Shown one piece after another: positions 1-5,514 of a stretch of 5,701 nucleotides of DNA. Origin of the DNA: Syntrophomonadaceae bacterium (GTDB lineage: Bacteria; Bacillota_B; Syntrophomonadia; Syntrophomonadales; Syntrophomonadaceae); NCBI GenBank assembly GCA_030627145.1, contig DAOUSQ010000077.1:1-5701 (forward strand), in the 5' to 3' direction. Within the stretch, counting starts at the first letter, position 1, and each line of letters begins with the position of its first letter. The position numbers and the translations under genes were made by a program. Below the pieces are notes generated by a model that saw only the letters and a program-made list of their open reading frames with translations, had not been told where the DNA came from and did not search any database.

Positions 1-87
1 TATCAGGAGGAAGAGCTTATATTTTATGTAATTCTAAGCTATGCTCACGAAACGGTGTCCAATAAAGGGGGAATGGCTCAATGCTAG
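1..87 (+). CDS. possible 3' end of an unidentified reading frame
   Basis: Frame 1 is open from the left edge to a TAG at 85-87 and would encode about 28 residues ending in SNKGGMAQC. It could be the C-terminus of an upstream rightward gene, but I recognise no family, and an open frame of this length arises easily by chance. An SD-like CAGGAGGA at 4-11 lies inside it, with no start codon at a useful distance. An ATG at 41 in another frame opens only 19 codons. Real coding here is unproven. Confidence 0.2.
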   Translation, partial: YQEEELIFYVILSYAHETVSNKGGMAQC

Positions 88-205
88 TGAAATTAAATAA
101 TGGGTTTCGTGGAACAATTAGGATAATATGCTGTTAGGTACAAGAACTTCGATGTAAAATTAACTGAAAAGCAAATATTAAAAATTAAAAAAAATCATCT
201 TAAAC

Positions 206-281
206 TGATATAATAACTCTATTGATAATATGTTATTGCCTGATCCTGATAATATTTATAATTAATATTTTGAAAGTGGTG
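206..281 (+). promoter_or_regulatory. AT-rich leader with candidate promoters and RBS for the YnbB-family gene
   Basis: Bases 88-291 hold no convincing gene. Two consensus -10 hexamers are visible. TATAAT at 209-214 is preceded by TG one base upstream (extended -10, 206-214) but has no good -35. TATAAT at 257-262 has TTGCCT at 236-241, a short 15-bp spacer. A weak Shine-Dalgarno stretch, GAAAGTGGTG (272-281), sits 10 bases before the TTG start at 292. Which promoter is used cannot be told from sequence, and AT-rich DNA produces such matches readily. Confidence 0.35.
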
Positions 282-291
282 TAATAGAGAA

Positions 292-1521
292 TTGGATGCC
301 ATAAAGATTATTCAACAGGCAGAAGAACGCCTTGCTGAGATATATAGAAACCTGGAACAAATTGCTTACCAGAACCAGATTAAAGTTTTAAATGCTTTTA
401 AAAAATATCACGTAAGAGATTTTCATTTTAGCCCATCTTCCGGATATGGATACGGTGACACTGGCAGAGATTTACTCGAAGATATTTATGCGGAAATTTT
501 TGTGGTTGAAGATGCCCTGGTCCGTTCCCAAATTGTTTCGGGAACTCATGCTATATCTGCTTGCCTTTTGGGAATTTTAGAACCTGGAGATGAATTAATA
601 TCTGTAGCAGGTAGTCCTTACGATACCCTCAGAATGGTTATAGGCAAAAACTCAAATCTGAGGGGTACATTGATAGACAAAGGCATAATATACCGGGAAA
701 TTGATCTTGATGATAACCTGCAGCCGGATATTAACAATATTACAAGTGCTGTATCAGCAAATACACGAATGGTCTTAATCCAGCGTTCCCGGGGTTATAA
801 TTTAAGGCCTTCACTGGATGTAGAAACTATTGCCAGCTTAATTAAAGTTGTGAAACAAAAGAATCCATCGACAATTGTTTTAGTTGATAATTGTTATGGT
901 GAGTTTACCGATATTAAAGAACCTGGTGAGTATGGTGCTGATATTATAGCTGGCTCCCTTATCAAAAACCCTGGTGGTGGACTGGCACCCAGTGGTGGAT
1001 ATATAGCTGGCAAAAAAGATCTGGTTGAACAGATATCGTATCATATTACTGCTCCCGGGCTTGGTAAGGAACTTGGCGCAACTCTAATTAACAAAAGCTA
1101 TATATACCAGGGGCTCTTTTTGGCACCTCATGTAGTTTCACAAGCACTAAAAGGGGCCTGTTTGATTTCATACATATTTGAAAACCAGGGATATGAAGTA
1201 TTCCCGAAATGGAATGAGCCACGTGCAGATATAGTACAGGTCATAAAACTTAAAGATGCTAAAGAGGTATTACAGTTCTGCCAGATAATACAGAGTAACT
1301 CACCCGTTGATAGTGATGTTACCCTGGAATATGCTGAGCTTCCGGGTTATGATGACAAAATAGTTATGGCAGCAGGGACCTTTGTACAGGGGGCTTCTAT
1401 AGAAATGTCATGTGATGCTCCAATGCGATACCCCTATTGTGCTTTTATCCAGGGTGGATTAACCTATGAACACTATCGCTATGTAGTAGAAAAAATTATT
1501 GATAGTTTAATTCTCAAATAG
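292..1521 (+). CDS. ynbB: YnbB/COG4100-family PLP-dependent enzyme (methionine gamma-lyase-like)
   Basis: This is a 409-residue fold-type I pyridoxal phosphate enzyme of the Cys/Met-metabolism superfamily. Databases often call this branch 'methionine gamma-lyase family' or 'aluminium resistance protein'; its true substrate is not established. Visible features are the glycine/tyrosine-rich segment SGYGYGDTGRD near residues 50-60, a likely cofactor phosphate-binding turn SGTHAIS (83-89), a likely pyridine-ring aspartate at D199 in DNCYGEF, and the probable Schiff-base lysine K225 in GSLIKNPGGG. No signal peptide or membrane segment is seen, so it should be cytosolic. Length matches the family. 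TTG at 292 is chosen because an in-frame stop lies at 271-273, no other start precedes it, and the protein begins where the family does. In Bacillus subtilis ynbB lies just upstream of glnRA; here it is two genes upstream of glnA. It is probably transcribed together with the DUF456 gene 68 bp downstream. Family assignment is firm; catalytic role is not. Confidence 0.9.
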   Translation: MDAIKIIQQAEERLAEIYRNLEQIAYQNQIKVLNAFKKYHVRDFHFSPSSGYGYGDTGRDLLEDIYAEIFVVEDALVRSQIVSGTHAISACLLGILEPGDELISVAGSPYDTLRMVIGKNSNLRGTLIDKGIIYREIDLDDNLQPDINNITSAVSANTRMVLIQRSRGYNLRPSLDVETIASLIKVVKQKNPSTIVLVDNCYGEFTDIKEPGEYGADIIAGSLIKNPGGGLAPSGGYIAGKKDLVEQISYHITAPGLGKELGATLINKSYIYQGLFLAPHVVSQALKGACLISYIFENQGYEVFPKWNEPRADIVQVIKLKDAKEVLQFCQIIQSNSPVDSDVTLEYAELPGYDDKIVMAAGTFVQGASIEMSCDAPMRYPYCAFIQGGLTYEHYRYVVEKIIDSLILK

Positions 1522-1524
1522 AAG

Positions 1525-1565
1525 GAAATCAGGGGAAATCAAGGTACCTGTCCCCCCCTGATTTC
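1525..1565. repeat. perfect 11-bp dyad with nested AGGTACCT palindrome (REP-like or attenuator hairpin)
   Basis: GAAATCAGGGG (1525-1535) is the exact reverse complement of CCCCTGATTTC (1555-1565). The 19-base loop contains the 8-bp palindrome AGGTACCT (1542-1549) followed by TGTCCC. The hairpin begins three bases after the ynbB stop codon. No T-run follows on the plus strand (CTCTGATCTTTG), so it is a poor intrinsic terminator and more likely an mRNA-stabilising or partly attenuating element. From memory, an AGGTACCTGTCCCC core resembles dispersed palindromes associated with IS200-like (REP-associated) transposases. That link is inference. Confidence 0.6.
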
Positions 1566-1589
1566 TCTGATCTTTGAAAGGGAGCAATT

Positions 1590-2069
1590 ATGAATATTCT
1601 TATTTTATCAGTTATTATAATTATTATTTTAATCGGTGTAGCTGGGACAGTTGTACCTTTGATACCCGGAATTCCTTTAATATTTATTACCATTGCTGCC
1701 TATGGCTGGCATGAGGGTTTTCATACTATTACTGTAAAGTACCTGGTTATTTTAGCCGGGCTGACAATACTATCAATGTTAATTGATTACCTTTCTACTG
1801 TAATGGGGGCAAAATATTTTGGCTCGAGTAAGAAAGGTATATGGGGGGCTTTCCTGGGGACATTTATAGGATTATTTATTTTTCCACCCCTGGGAATACT
1901 TTTAGGTCCGTGGTTGGGAGCAGTTATAGGAGAATACCTGGAATTAAATGATATAAATAAAGCTATAAGGGTTGGTATGGGTACGGTAGTTGGATTGTTT
2001 TCCGGAATAATATTCAACTTCATCCTGGCCCTTCTTATGTTAGTATCATTTATTGCCTTTGTATTTTAA
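1590..2069 (+). CDS. DUF456-family integral membrane protein
   Basis: This is a 159-residue, very hydrophobic protein with the DUF456 pattern: PLIPGIPL near residues 23-30 followed by a tryptophan at 40, DYLSTVMGAKYFGSSKKGIWGA at 66-87 (key D66, G73, K75, F77, G78, G83), and the glycine/proline-rich PPLGILLGPWLGAVIGE at 99-115. Hydrophobic stretches at about 3-36, 50-65, 83-113 and 127-158 predict four or more inner-membrane segments. The biochemical function of DUF456 is unknown. The ATG at 1590 is supported by AAAGGGAG (1577-1584) five bases upstream, and length fits the family. It lies 68 bp after ynbB and 75 bp before glnA, both on the same strand. It may be cotranscribed with ynbB, with read-through into glnA possible. 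It occupies the place that glnR holds in Bacillus but has no DNA-binding character. Family assignment is confident from the motif order. Confidence 0.85.
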   Translation: MNILILSVIIIIILIGVAGTVVPLIPGIPLIFITIAAYGWHEGFHTITVKYLVILAGLTILSMLIDYLSTVMGAKYFGSSKKGIWGAFLGTFIGLFIFPPLGILLGPWLGAVIGEYLELNDINKAIRVGMGTVVGLFSGIIFNFILALLMLVSFIAFVF

Positions 2070-2138
2070 TTGATAAATAAACATGAATATGATAATCTTA
2101 TTTAGTTATTTTGTTAAAGCTATATAAAAGCTTGGAGG
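2070..2138 (+). promoter_or_regulatory. candidate glnA promoter and RBS region
   Basis: TTGATA (2070-2075) and TAATCT (2093-2098) are separated by 17 bp and could be a sigma-A promoter of moderate quality. The ribosome binding site GGAGG (2134-2138) lies six bases before the GTG start and is strong. A small dyad, AAGCT (2117-2121) with AGCTT (2129-2133), abuts the RBS and could modulate access to it. I find no full GlnR/TnrA operator (TGTNA-N7-TNACA): TGTTA at 2112-2116 has no matching right half. Promoter use is tentative; the RBS is well supported. Confidence 0.4.
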
Positions 2139-2144
2139 GGTACT

Positions 2145-3473
2145 GTGGATAAAGAATATATTTTAAGAAAGGCACATGAAGAGAATGTGCAATTTATTCG
2201 GTTACAGTTTACAGATATACTAGGGGTCATGAAAAGTATATCCATTACTCTGGAGCAATTGGAAAAAGCTCTTGATGGAGAATTAATGTTTGATGGGTCT
2301 TCCATAGAAGGTTTTGTTCGTATTGAAGAATCCGATATGTATTTGAAACCTGACCTGAATACTTTTTTAATTCTTCCCTGGACAAGTCCTAATGTGGGTG
2401 GAAAAACAGCAAGACTTATATGTGATATTTACAATCCGAACAATCAACCTTTTGAAGGTTCACCGCGTTATGCACTCCAAAGGGTTTTAAAAGAAGCAGA
2501 AGATTTAGGTTTCAGTATGTTTGTTGGGCCTGAACCTGAATTTTTTATGTTTCATGTAGATGAAAATGGTTTACCCACTCTGGAAACCAATGATAAAGCC
2601 AGTTATTTTGATCTTCCTCCTGTTGATAAAGGAGAAGATGCCAGGAAAGACATGGTACAAACATTACAAAACATGGGATTTGAAATAGAGGCTGCCCATC
2701 ATGAAGTTGCACCAGGACAGCATGAAATTGATTTCAAATATGAAAATGCATTAACCACTGCAGATAATATTGTTACTTTTAGAATTGTAGTTAGAACCAT
2801 TGCCCAGCGTCATGGACTGCATGCTACTTTTATGCCCAAACCCATATATGGTATAGCCGGGTCTGGCATGCATCTTCATATTTCCTTATTTAAAGGTGGA
2901 GATAATATTTTTTATGACCCACAGAAGGAAGATGGTTTGAGTGACATATGCCGTTATTTCATTGCTGGGGTAATAAAACACTCTAAAGCTATATCAGCTA
3001 TCACAAGTCCAACGGTAAACTCATACAAGCGATTGGTACCAGGATATGAAGCACCTGTATATATAGCCTGGTCATATCGCAACAGAAGTCCTTTGATCAG
3101 GATACCTGCACGTCGTGGGATTGGAACAAGAATTGAAGTCCGTAATCCTGATCCCTCGTGTAATCCTTACCTGGGCCTGGCAGTAATTCTTAAAGCTGGT
3201 TTGGATGGTATTAAAAATAAAATTGAAACTCCGGCTCCGGTTGAACAGAATATATATGAAATGGATTTAGCTACAAGGCGTTTAAATAATATTGAATCTT
3301 TACCAGAGAATCTTTACGAAGCAGTTAATGAATTGACTAAAGATAAGATGATCCAGGAAGCACTCGGTGAACATATTTATTCCCGGTTTGTTCTGGCCAA
3401 AATAAAAGAATGGGAAAATTATAGTTCAAGGGTATATGACTGGGAAATCGATGAATATCTAGAAAAATTCTAA
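2145..3473 (+). CDS. glnA: glutamine synthetase, type I alpha
   Basis: This is the cytosolic, dodecameric enzyme that makes glutamine from glutamate, ammonia and ATP, the main ammonium-assimilation step. The 442-residue length and collinearity with the ~444-residue Bacillus enzyme place it in the GSI-alpha class, which lacks the ~25-residue insertion of GSI-beta and is not expected to be adenylylated. Motifs in order: the substrate-loop segment FDGSSIEGF (49-57, D50), GPEPEFF (128-134, metal-ligand glutamates), [14 protein letters not shown] (186-199), GSGMHLH (239-245), the glutamate-flap loop [13 protein letters not shown] (292-304), NRSPLIRIP (313-321) and [15 protein letters not shown] (329-343). 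Arg59 in GFVRIEES corresponds to Arg62 of the B. subtilis enzyme, which is involved in feedback inhibition, so glutamine feedback control is plausible. The GTG at 2145 is fixed by GGAGG six bases upstream and by the alignable N-terminus. The gene converges with lexA; no glnR is present in the window. No catalytic residue appears lost. Confidence 0.97.
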   Translation: MDKEYILRKAHEENVQFIRLQFTDILGVMKSISITLEQLEKALDGELMFDGSSIEGFVRIEESDMYLKPDLNTFLILPWTSPNVGGKTARLICDIYNPNNQPFEGSPRYALQRVLKEAEDLGFSMFVGPEPEFFMFHVDENGLPTLETNDKASYFDLPPVDKGEDARKDMVQTLQNMGFEIEAAHHEVAPGQHEIDFKYENALTTADNIVTFRIVVRTIAQRHGLHATFMPKPIYGIAGSGMHLHISLFKGGDNIFYDPQKEDGLSDICRYFIAGVIKHSKAISAITSPTVNSYKRLVPGYEAPVYIAWSYRNRSPLIRIPARRGIGTRIEVRNPDPSCNPYLGLAVILKAGLDGIKNKIETPAPVEQNIYEMDLATRRLNNIESLPENLYEAVNELTKDKMIQEALGEHIYSRFVLAKIKEWENYSSRVYDWEIDEYLEKF

Positions 3474-3485
3474 AGAACCGCAAAG

Positions 3486-3501
3486 TCCCCAATATGGGGG
3501 A
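3486..3501. other. short GC hairpin just after glnA
   Basis: TCCCC (3486-3490) and GGGGA (3497-3501) form a 5-bp stem with a six-base loop, 12 bases after the glnA stop. AATATAATAAAG follows rather than a T-run, so it could stop 3' exonucleases or contribute to termination but is not a classical intrinsic terminator. Confidence 0.35.
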
Positions 3502-3516
3502 ATATAATAAAGATTG

Positions 3517-3561
3517 GCCCCTTCAAGAACAGGAATAAAGTTTTTACTTTCTTGGAGGGGC
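3517..3561 (-). terminator. long hairpin between convergent glnA and lexA, candidate terminator
   Basis: Bases 3517-3529 pair with 3549-3561 as a 13-bp stem with one G-T wobble (T3523-G3555), starting GCCCC and closing GGGGC, with a 19-base loop. On the minus strand the stem is followed by CAATCTTTATTATATT, a loosely T-rich tail, so it best fits the end of the lexA transcript. On the plus strand A-rich sequence follows. For glnA, an alternative fold pairs GGGG (3557-3560) with CCCC (3578-3581), with flanking ACTTT (3546-3550) and AAAGT (3584-3588), running into seven T at 3588-3594. The segment may serve both genes. Stem clear, function inferred. Confidence 0.5.
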
Positions 3562-3597
3562 ACAAAAAAACAGAAAACCCCACAAAGTTTTTTTAAA

Positions 3598-4215
3598 TTA
3601 CATCATACGCAGTAATCCTGAAACTTTACCTGCAATTTGAATATTTTCTACTATAAAAGGTTCCATTAAACTATTTTCCGGCCTGAGTTCTATATAACCG
3701 TCTCTCTTAAAATATCTTTTTACTGTAGCTTCATCCTCTAAGATAGCTACAATTATTTCACCGTTTGCAGCATCAGACTGCTGTCTTACAATCAGGAAAT
3801 CCCCATCTAGTATACCGGCTTCTATCATACTGTCACCCTTAACTTTAAGAATAAAATGGGTCCCCTGTCCGATAAAATCAACCGGGACCGGAAAATAAGC
3901 GTCAATATTTTGTTCTGCCAGTATTGGTGAACCAGCAGCAACGTTCCCTACAACAGGAAGGGGAATCGTTTCACTTATTGTTTCAGGGCCTTCAGTTTCA
4001 ATAGGAACAATTGCACGGGGCTTGGTAGGACCTCTTTTTAAAAGTCCTTTTTTTTCCAGCTGAAGCAAATGAGAATGTACAGTGGAACTGGATTTTAGTC
4101 CTACAGCCTGACCAATCTCCCTTACAGATGGGGGATAACCTTTTGTTTTTATTTCTTTTTTTATAAATTCAAGTATAAGCTTCTGTCTTTCACTTATATT
4201 AAGTTCATTGTTCAT
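3598..4215 (-). CDS. lexA: LexA repressor, SOS regulator with self-cleaving peptidase domain
   Basis: This is a 205-residue homodimeric repressor of DNA-damage genes that cleaves itself when RecA filaments form on single-stranded DNA. The N-terminal winged helix-turn-helix covers about residues 4-70, with the recognition segment PPSVREIGQAVGLKSSSTVHSHL (28-50) and basic KRGPTKPRA (60-68). The C-terminal S24 peptidase domain starts near 84. The Ala94-Gly95 scissile bond lies in VAAGSP, the catalytic Ser129 in GDSM and the catalytic Lys166 in TVKR. All parts needed for cleavage are present and length matches the family. The ATG at 4213-4215 is supported by AGGGAGGTT (complement of 4221-4229), five bases upstream. 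It has its own promoter with two LexA boxes, so it is almost certainly autorepressed. It converges on glnA. I see no frameshift or unusual residue. Confidence 0.97.
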   Translation of the reverse strand: MNNELNISERQKLILEFIKKEIKTKGYPPSVREIGQAVGLKSSSTVHSHLLQLEKKGLLKRGPTKPRAIVPIETEGPETISETIPLPVVGNVAAGSPILAEQNIDAYFPVPVDFIGQGTHFILKVKGDSMIEAGILDGDFLIVRQQSDAANGEIIVAILEDEATVKRYFKRDGYIELRPENSLMEPFIVENIQIAGKVSGLLRMM

Positions 4216-4242
4216 AGTCTAACCTCCCTCATATTTGATTGA

Positions 4243-4248
4243 ATTATA
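4243..4248 (-). promoter_or_regulatory. -10 element of the lexA promoter
   Basis: The complement of 4243-4248 is a perfect TATAAT, 28 bases upstream of the lexA ATG. The -35 is weak: TGTTTT ends 17 bp upstream and lies inside the distal LexA box. A poor -35 overlapped by an operator is common in self-repressed promoters. It overlaps the proximal LexA box by two bases. Confidence 0.65.
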
Positions 4249-4258
4249 GCATATGTTC
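4247..4258 (-). promoter_or_regulatory. proximal LexA (SOS) box, degenerate
   Basis: On the minus strand this reads GAACATATGCTA and matches 10 of 12 positions of the Firmicutes SOS-box form GAACATATGTTC. The left half-site is intact and the right half is degenerate where it overlaps the -10 hexamer. Its centre is 20 bp from that of the distal box, about two helical turns, so two LexA dimers could sit on the same face. Confidence 0.65.
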
Positions 4259-4266
4259 AAGATTTA

Positions 4267-4278
4267 AAACAGCTGTTC
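4267..4278 (-). promoter_or_regulatory. distal LexA (SOS) box
   Basis: On the minus strand this reads GAACAGCTGTTT, preceded by C to give CGAAC. It matches the GAAC-N4-GTTC operator at all but the last base and overlaps the presumed -35 region of the lexA promoter. With the proximal box it indicates negative autoregulation induced by DNA damage. Confidence 0.8.
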
Positions 4279-4326
4279 GCGATTAAGTAGATAATAGTTA
4301 TTAGAGAATAGTGAATAGTTTCTGTT

Positions 4327-4347
4327 GAAAAAAGCAAAGCTTTTTTC
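4327..4347. other. A/T-rich hairpin with GC clamp
   Basis: GAAAAAAGC (4327-4335) and GCTTTTTTC (4339-4347) form a 9-bp stem around an AAA loop. The T-run lies within the stem, so the structure could slow polymerase on either strand, but it is over 330 bases beyond the TtcA-like stop codon and has no clear client gene. Confidence 0.4.
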
Positions 4348-4463
4348 TTATTATTATAAGTATATCCGCGTCTATTTCTAAAAGCCACTATCCATTTCAT
4401 ACCACTAGCCTCTATCATATGCACTGCTATATTCAATACCACAACAGCAAAAATTCAAAAAAA

Positions 4464-4503
4464 ATCAGTGTACATCTGCGTTAATCTGTGTCCATCTGTG
4501 GCT
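4464..4503. repeat. four tandem ~10-nt units of the ATCTGTGTNC type
   Basis: Four consecutive 10-mers can be read in phase: ATCAGTGTAC, ATCTGCGTTA, ATCTGTGTCC and ATCTGTGGCT. A further isolated unit, ATCCGCGTCT, lies at 4364-4373. The complement has the ACACAGAT / CCACAGATGG character that I remember as a dispersed intergenic repeat in many unrelated bacterial genomes, sometimes near small mobile or orphan genes. The periodicity is seen directly; the wider distribution is recollection, not a search. Confidence 0.55.
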
Positions 4504-4525
4504 AAGAGAAAATTCCGCGTGCGAT

Positions 4526-4616
4526 CCAGCACTCAATAAAAAATCTTAGAATCGAAAGATACTATTAGCGCAGGATGATACAGAAATAGATTTCGCAACG
4601 ATATGGTGAGTGCCGG
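4526..4616. other. possible long-range stem-loop inside the island
   Basis: CC-A-GCACTCA (4526-4535) pairs with TGAGTGC-C-GG (4607-4616) as a 9-bp stem with one mismatch, closing a ~71-base interior. Within it, ATCTT/AAGAT (around 4543-4560) and GCG/CGC (4568-4570 with 4594-4596) could form inner arms, giving a three-way-junction-like fold. No promoter or terminator clearly belongs to it. It may be a structured RNA, part of a mobile element or chance pairing. Confidence 0.25.
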
Positions 4617-4643
4617 AGAGCCAGCGTCTATTACCTTAATCCC

Positions 4644-4663
4644 AGGAAAACGCCAGTTTTCCT
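4644..4663 (-). terminator. hairpin downstream of the TtcA-like gene, weak terminator candidate
   Basis: AGGAAAAC (4644-4651) and GTTTTCCT (4656-4663) form a perfect 8-bp stem with a four-base loop, about 22 bases past the stop codon of the minus-strand gene. Read on the minus strand it is followed by GGGATTAAGG, not a T-run, so termination would be inefficient or need another factor. Position favours a 3'-end role. Confidence 0.4.
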
Positions 4664-4684
4664 TCCTAATCTATTCTCTAATCT

Positions 4685-5407
4685 CTAAATCCAAAAGCTT
4701 TCCGGGTTAGCATTTTCAATGCTGGATAGGAACTTCTTCTTTGCTCCTGGATACTGGCTTTCAATATATTCTAAGAGTGATCGTAATTCATCACGTTTAG
4801 TAAAACCATCGACAGGACAGGGATTCTTAACTGGTACAATGTTTAGAGAACTGGAAAATAATTTAATATCCGATTCTTCTACATAAATTAAAGGCCTAAT
4901 AACAGTAATATCCATTCGATCAAGATACGTTATAGGTTTAAATACATTAAAACGGCCTTCATAAATTATTGACATAAGCAGGGTAATAACTGCATCATCA
5001 AGATGATGCCCGAGTGCCACCTTATTGCATGATAATCCTTTTGCTACACGGTTCAGGGCTCCACGGCGCAAATTAGAACAAAGCGAACAGGGATTTTTTT
5101 CTTTCCTGTGTTCAAAAACTATCTGACCTATGCTGGTTTTTTCTATCTGTAAAGATAAACCCAGGGAGGAACAAAAATCAAGAAGAGATGTAATATCAGT
5201 TTCCCAGCCGAGATCAATGTACACAGGAGATATTTGGAAATTCAGCGGTGTATATTTTTTGAGTAATTCAAGAAAATAGAGCATTGTAAAACTATCTTTG
5301 CCACCGGATAAACCAGCAGCCACGTGGTCTCCATTCTCGACCATATTATATTTTAGATTTGCATCACGGATTTTTTTGAAAATAATTTCACGTCTTCTTC
5401 TACTCAT
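4685..5407 (-). CDS. ttcA: TtcA-like PP-loop ATPase, probable tRNA sulfur-transfer enzyme
   Basis: This 240-residue cytosolic protein belongs to the PP-loop (N-type ATP pyrophosphatase) superfamily, TtcA branch. TtcA uses ATP and a [4Fe-4S] cluster to convert cytidine 32 of certain tRNAs to 2-thiocytidine. Visible are the ATP-binding SGGKDS (34-39), the cluster-type cysteine pair C107 and C110 in NPCSLCSNLRRGAL, the GHHLDD motif (133-138), and a third cysteine, C197, in NPCPVDGFTKR, which fits the third cluster ligand of TtcA. The N-terminus has no CxxC zinc fingers, which argues against TtuA. It is shorter than E. coli TtcA (about 311 residues), as are many Firmicutes relatives, so the exact tRNA target is uncertain. 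The ATG at 5405-5407 is supported by GAAAGGGTT (complement of 5414-5422). It is monocistronic by context: a promoter and an upstream terminator isolate it from the right, and ~390 bp of repeats lie behind it. Confidence 0.85.
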   Translation of the reverse strand: MSRRRREIIFKKIRDANLKYNMVENGDHVAAGLSGGKDSFTMLYFLELLKKYTPLNFQISPVYIDLGWETDITSLLDFCSSLGLSLQIEKTSIGQIVFEHRKEKNPCSLCSNLRRGALNRVAKGLSCNKVALGHHLDDAVITLLMSIIYEGRFNVFKPITYLDRMDITVIRPLIYVEESDIKLFSSSLNIVPVKNPCPVDGFTKRDELRSLLEYIESQYPGAKKKFLSSIENANPESFWI

Positions 5408-5438
5408 TGTTATAACCCTTTCAGTTCAATTACGCTTA

Positions 5439-5468
5439 ATTATAATCAAGGACAGTAGTTGCTTTCAA
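5439..5468 (-). promoter_or_regulatory. sigma-A promoter of the TtcA-like gene
   Basis: On the minus strand, TTGAAA (complement of 5463-5468) and a perfect TATAAT (complement of 5439-5444) are separated by 18 bp, which is near consensus. Transcription would start near 5432, leaving a 5' leader of roughly 25 bases that carries the GAAAGGGTT ribosome binding site. No operator or riboswitch fits in so short a leader. Confidence 0.65.
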
Positions 5469-5486
5469 ATTCAGGATTTTTTTTGT

Positions 5487-5514
5487 AAAAAAAAAACACT
5501 TTGCCTAAAGTGTT
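5487..5514 (-). terminator. intrinsic terminator of a minus-strand transcript from the right
   Basis: On the minus strand, AACACTTT, loop AGGC and AAAGTGTT form an 8-bp stem that runs directly into a run of T (the ten A at 5487-5496 on the plus strand). This is a textbook rho-independent terminator in one orientation only. It ends a transcript entering from beyond 5515, just upstream of the TtcA-like promoter, so something on the minus strand at or past the right edge is or was transcribed. Confidence 0.85.

Larger units (their letters stand above)
4300..4682. repeat. intergenic island bounded by 12-bp inverted repeats
   Basis: ATTAGAGAATAG at 4300-4311 is the exact reverse complement of CTATTCTCTAAT at 4671-4682. 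These ends enclose almost the whole non-coding gap between lexA and the TtcA-like gene, and the right end stops two bases short of that gene's stop codon. Inside are an A/T hairpin, ~10-nt tandem repeats and a long imperfect stem-loop, with locally CG-richer patches unlike the flanks. I see no transposase, and no target duplication is evident outside the ends. An open minus-strand frame of 61 codons (4257-4442) runs across the LexA box and is not credible as a gene. The island could be a MITE-like insertion, a decayed element or simple-sequence drift. Confidence 0.35.

Noticed and set aside
1787..2023. 78-codon minus-strand frame inside the DUF456 gene
   Set aside because: It is antisense to a well-supported membrane protein gene; its proline/isoleucine-rich product is a shadow of that coding.
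2112..2128. Possible GlnR/TnrA operator before glnA
   Set aside because: TGTTA matches the left half, but the right half reads ATAAA rather than TNACA, so the site is incomplete.
2120..2305. 61-codon minus-strand frame over the 5' end of glnA
   Set aside because: It is antisense to conserved glnA motifs and has no independent start signals.
3551..3560. Copy of the glnA RBS context CTTGGAGGGG downstream of glnA
   Set aside because: The same 10-mer occurs at 2131-2140, but here it is the right arm of a hairpin and no start codon follows at a useful distance, so no hidden gene is indicated.
4257..4442. 61-codon minus-strand frame between lexA and the TtcA-like gene
   Set aside because: It has no ribosome binding site, no recognisable family, and runs through the A/T hairpin and the distal LexA box, so it is a chance frame in repeat DNA.
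4464..4503. CRISPR array
   Set aside because: The units are only ~10 bases with no spacers between them, so this is a simple tandem tract and not a CRISPR array.
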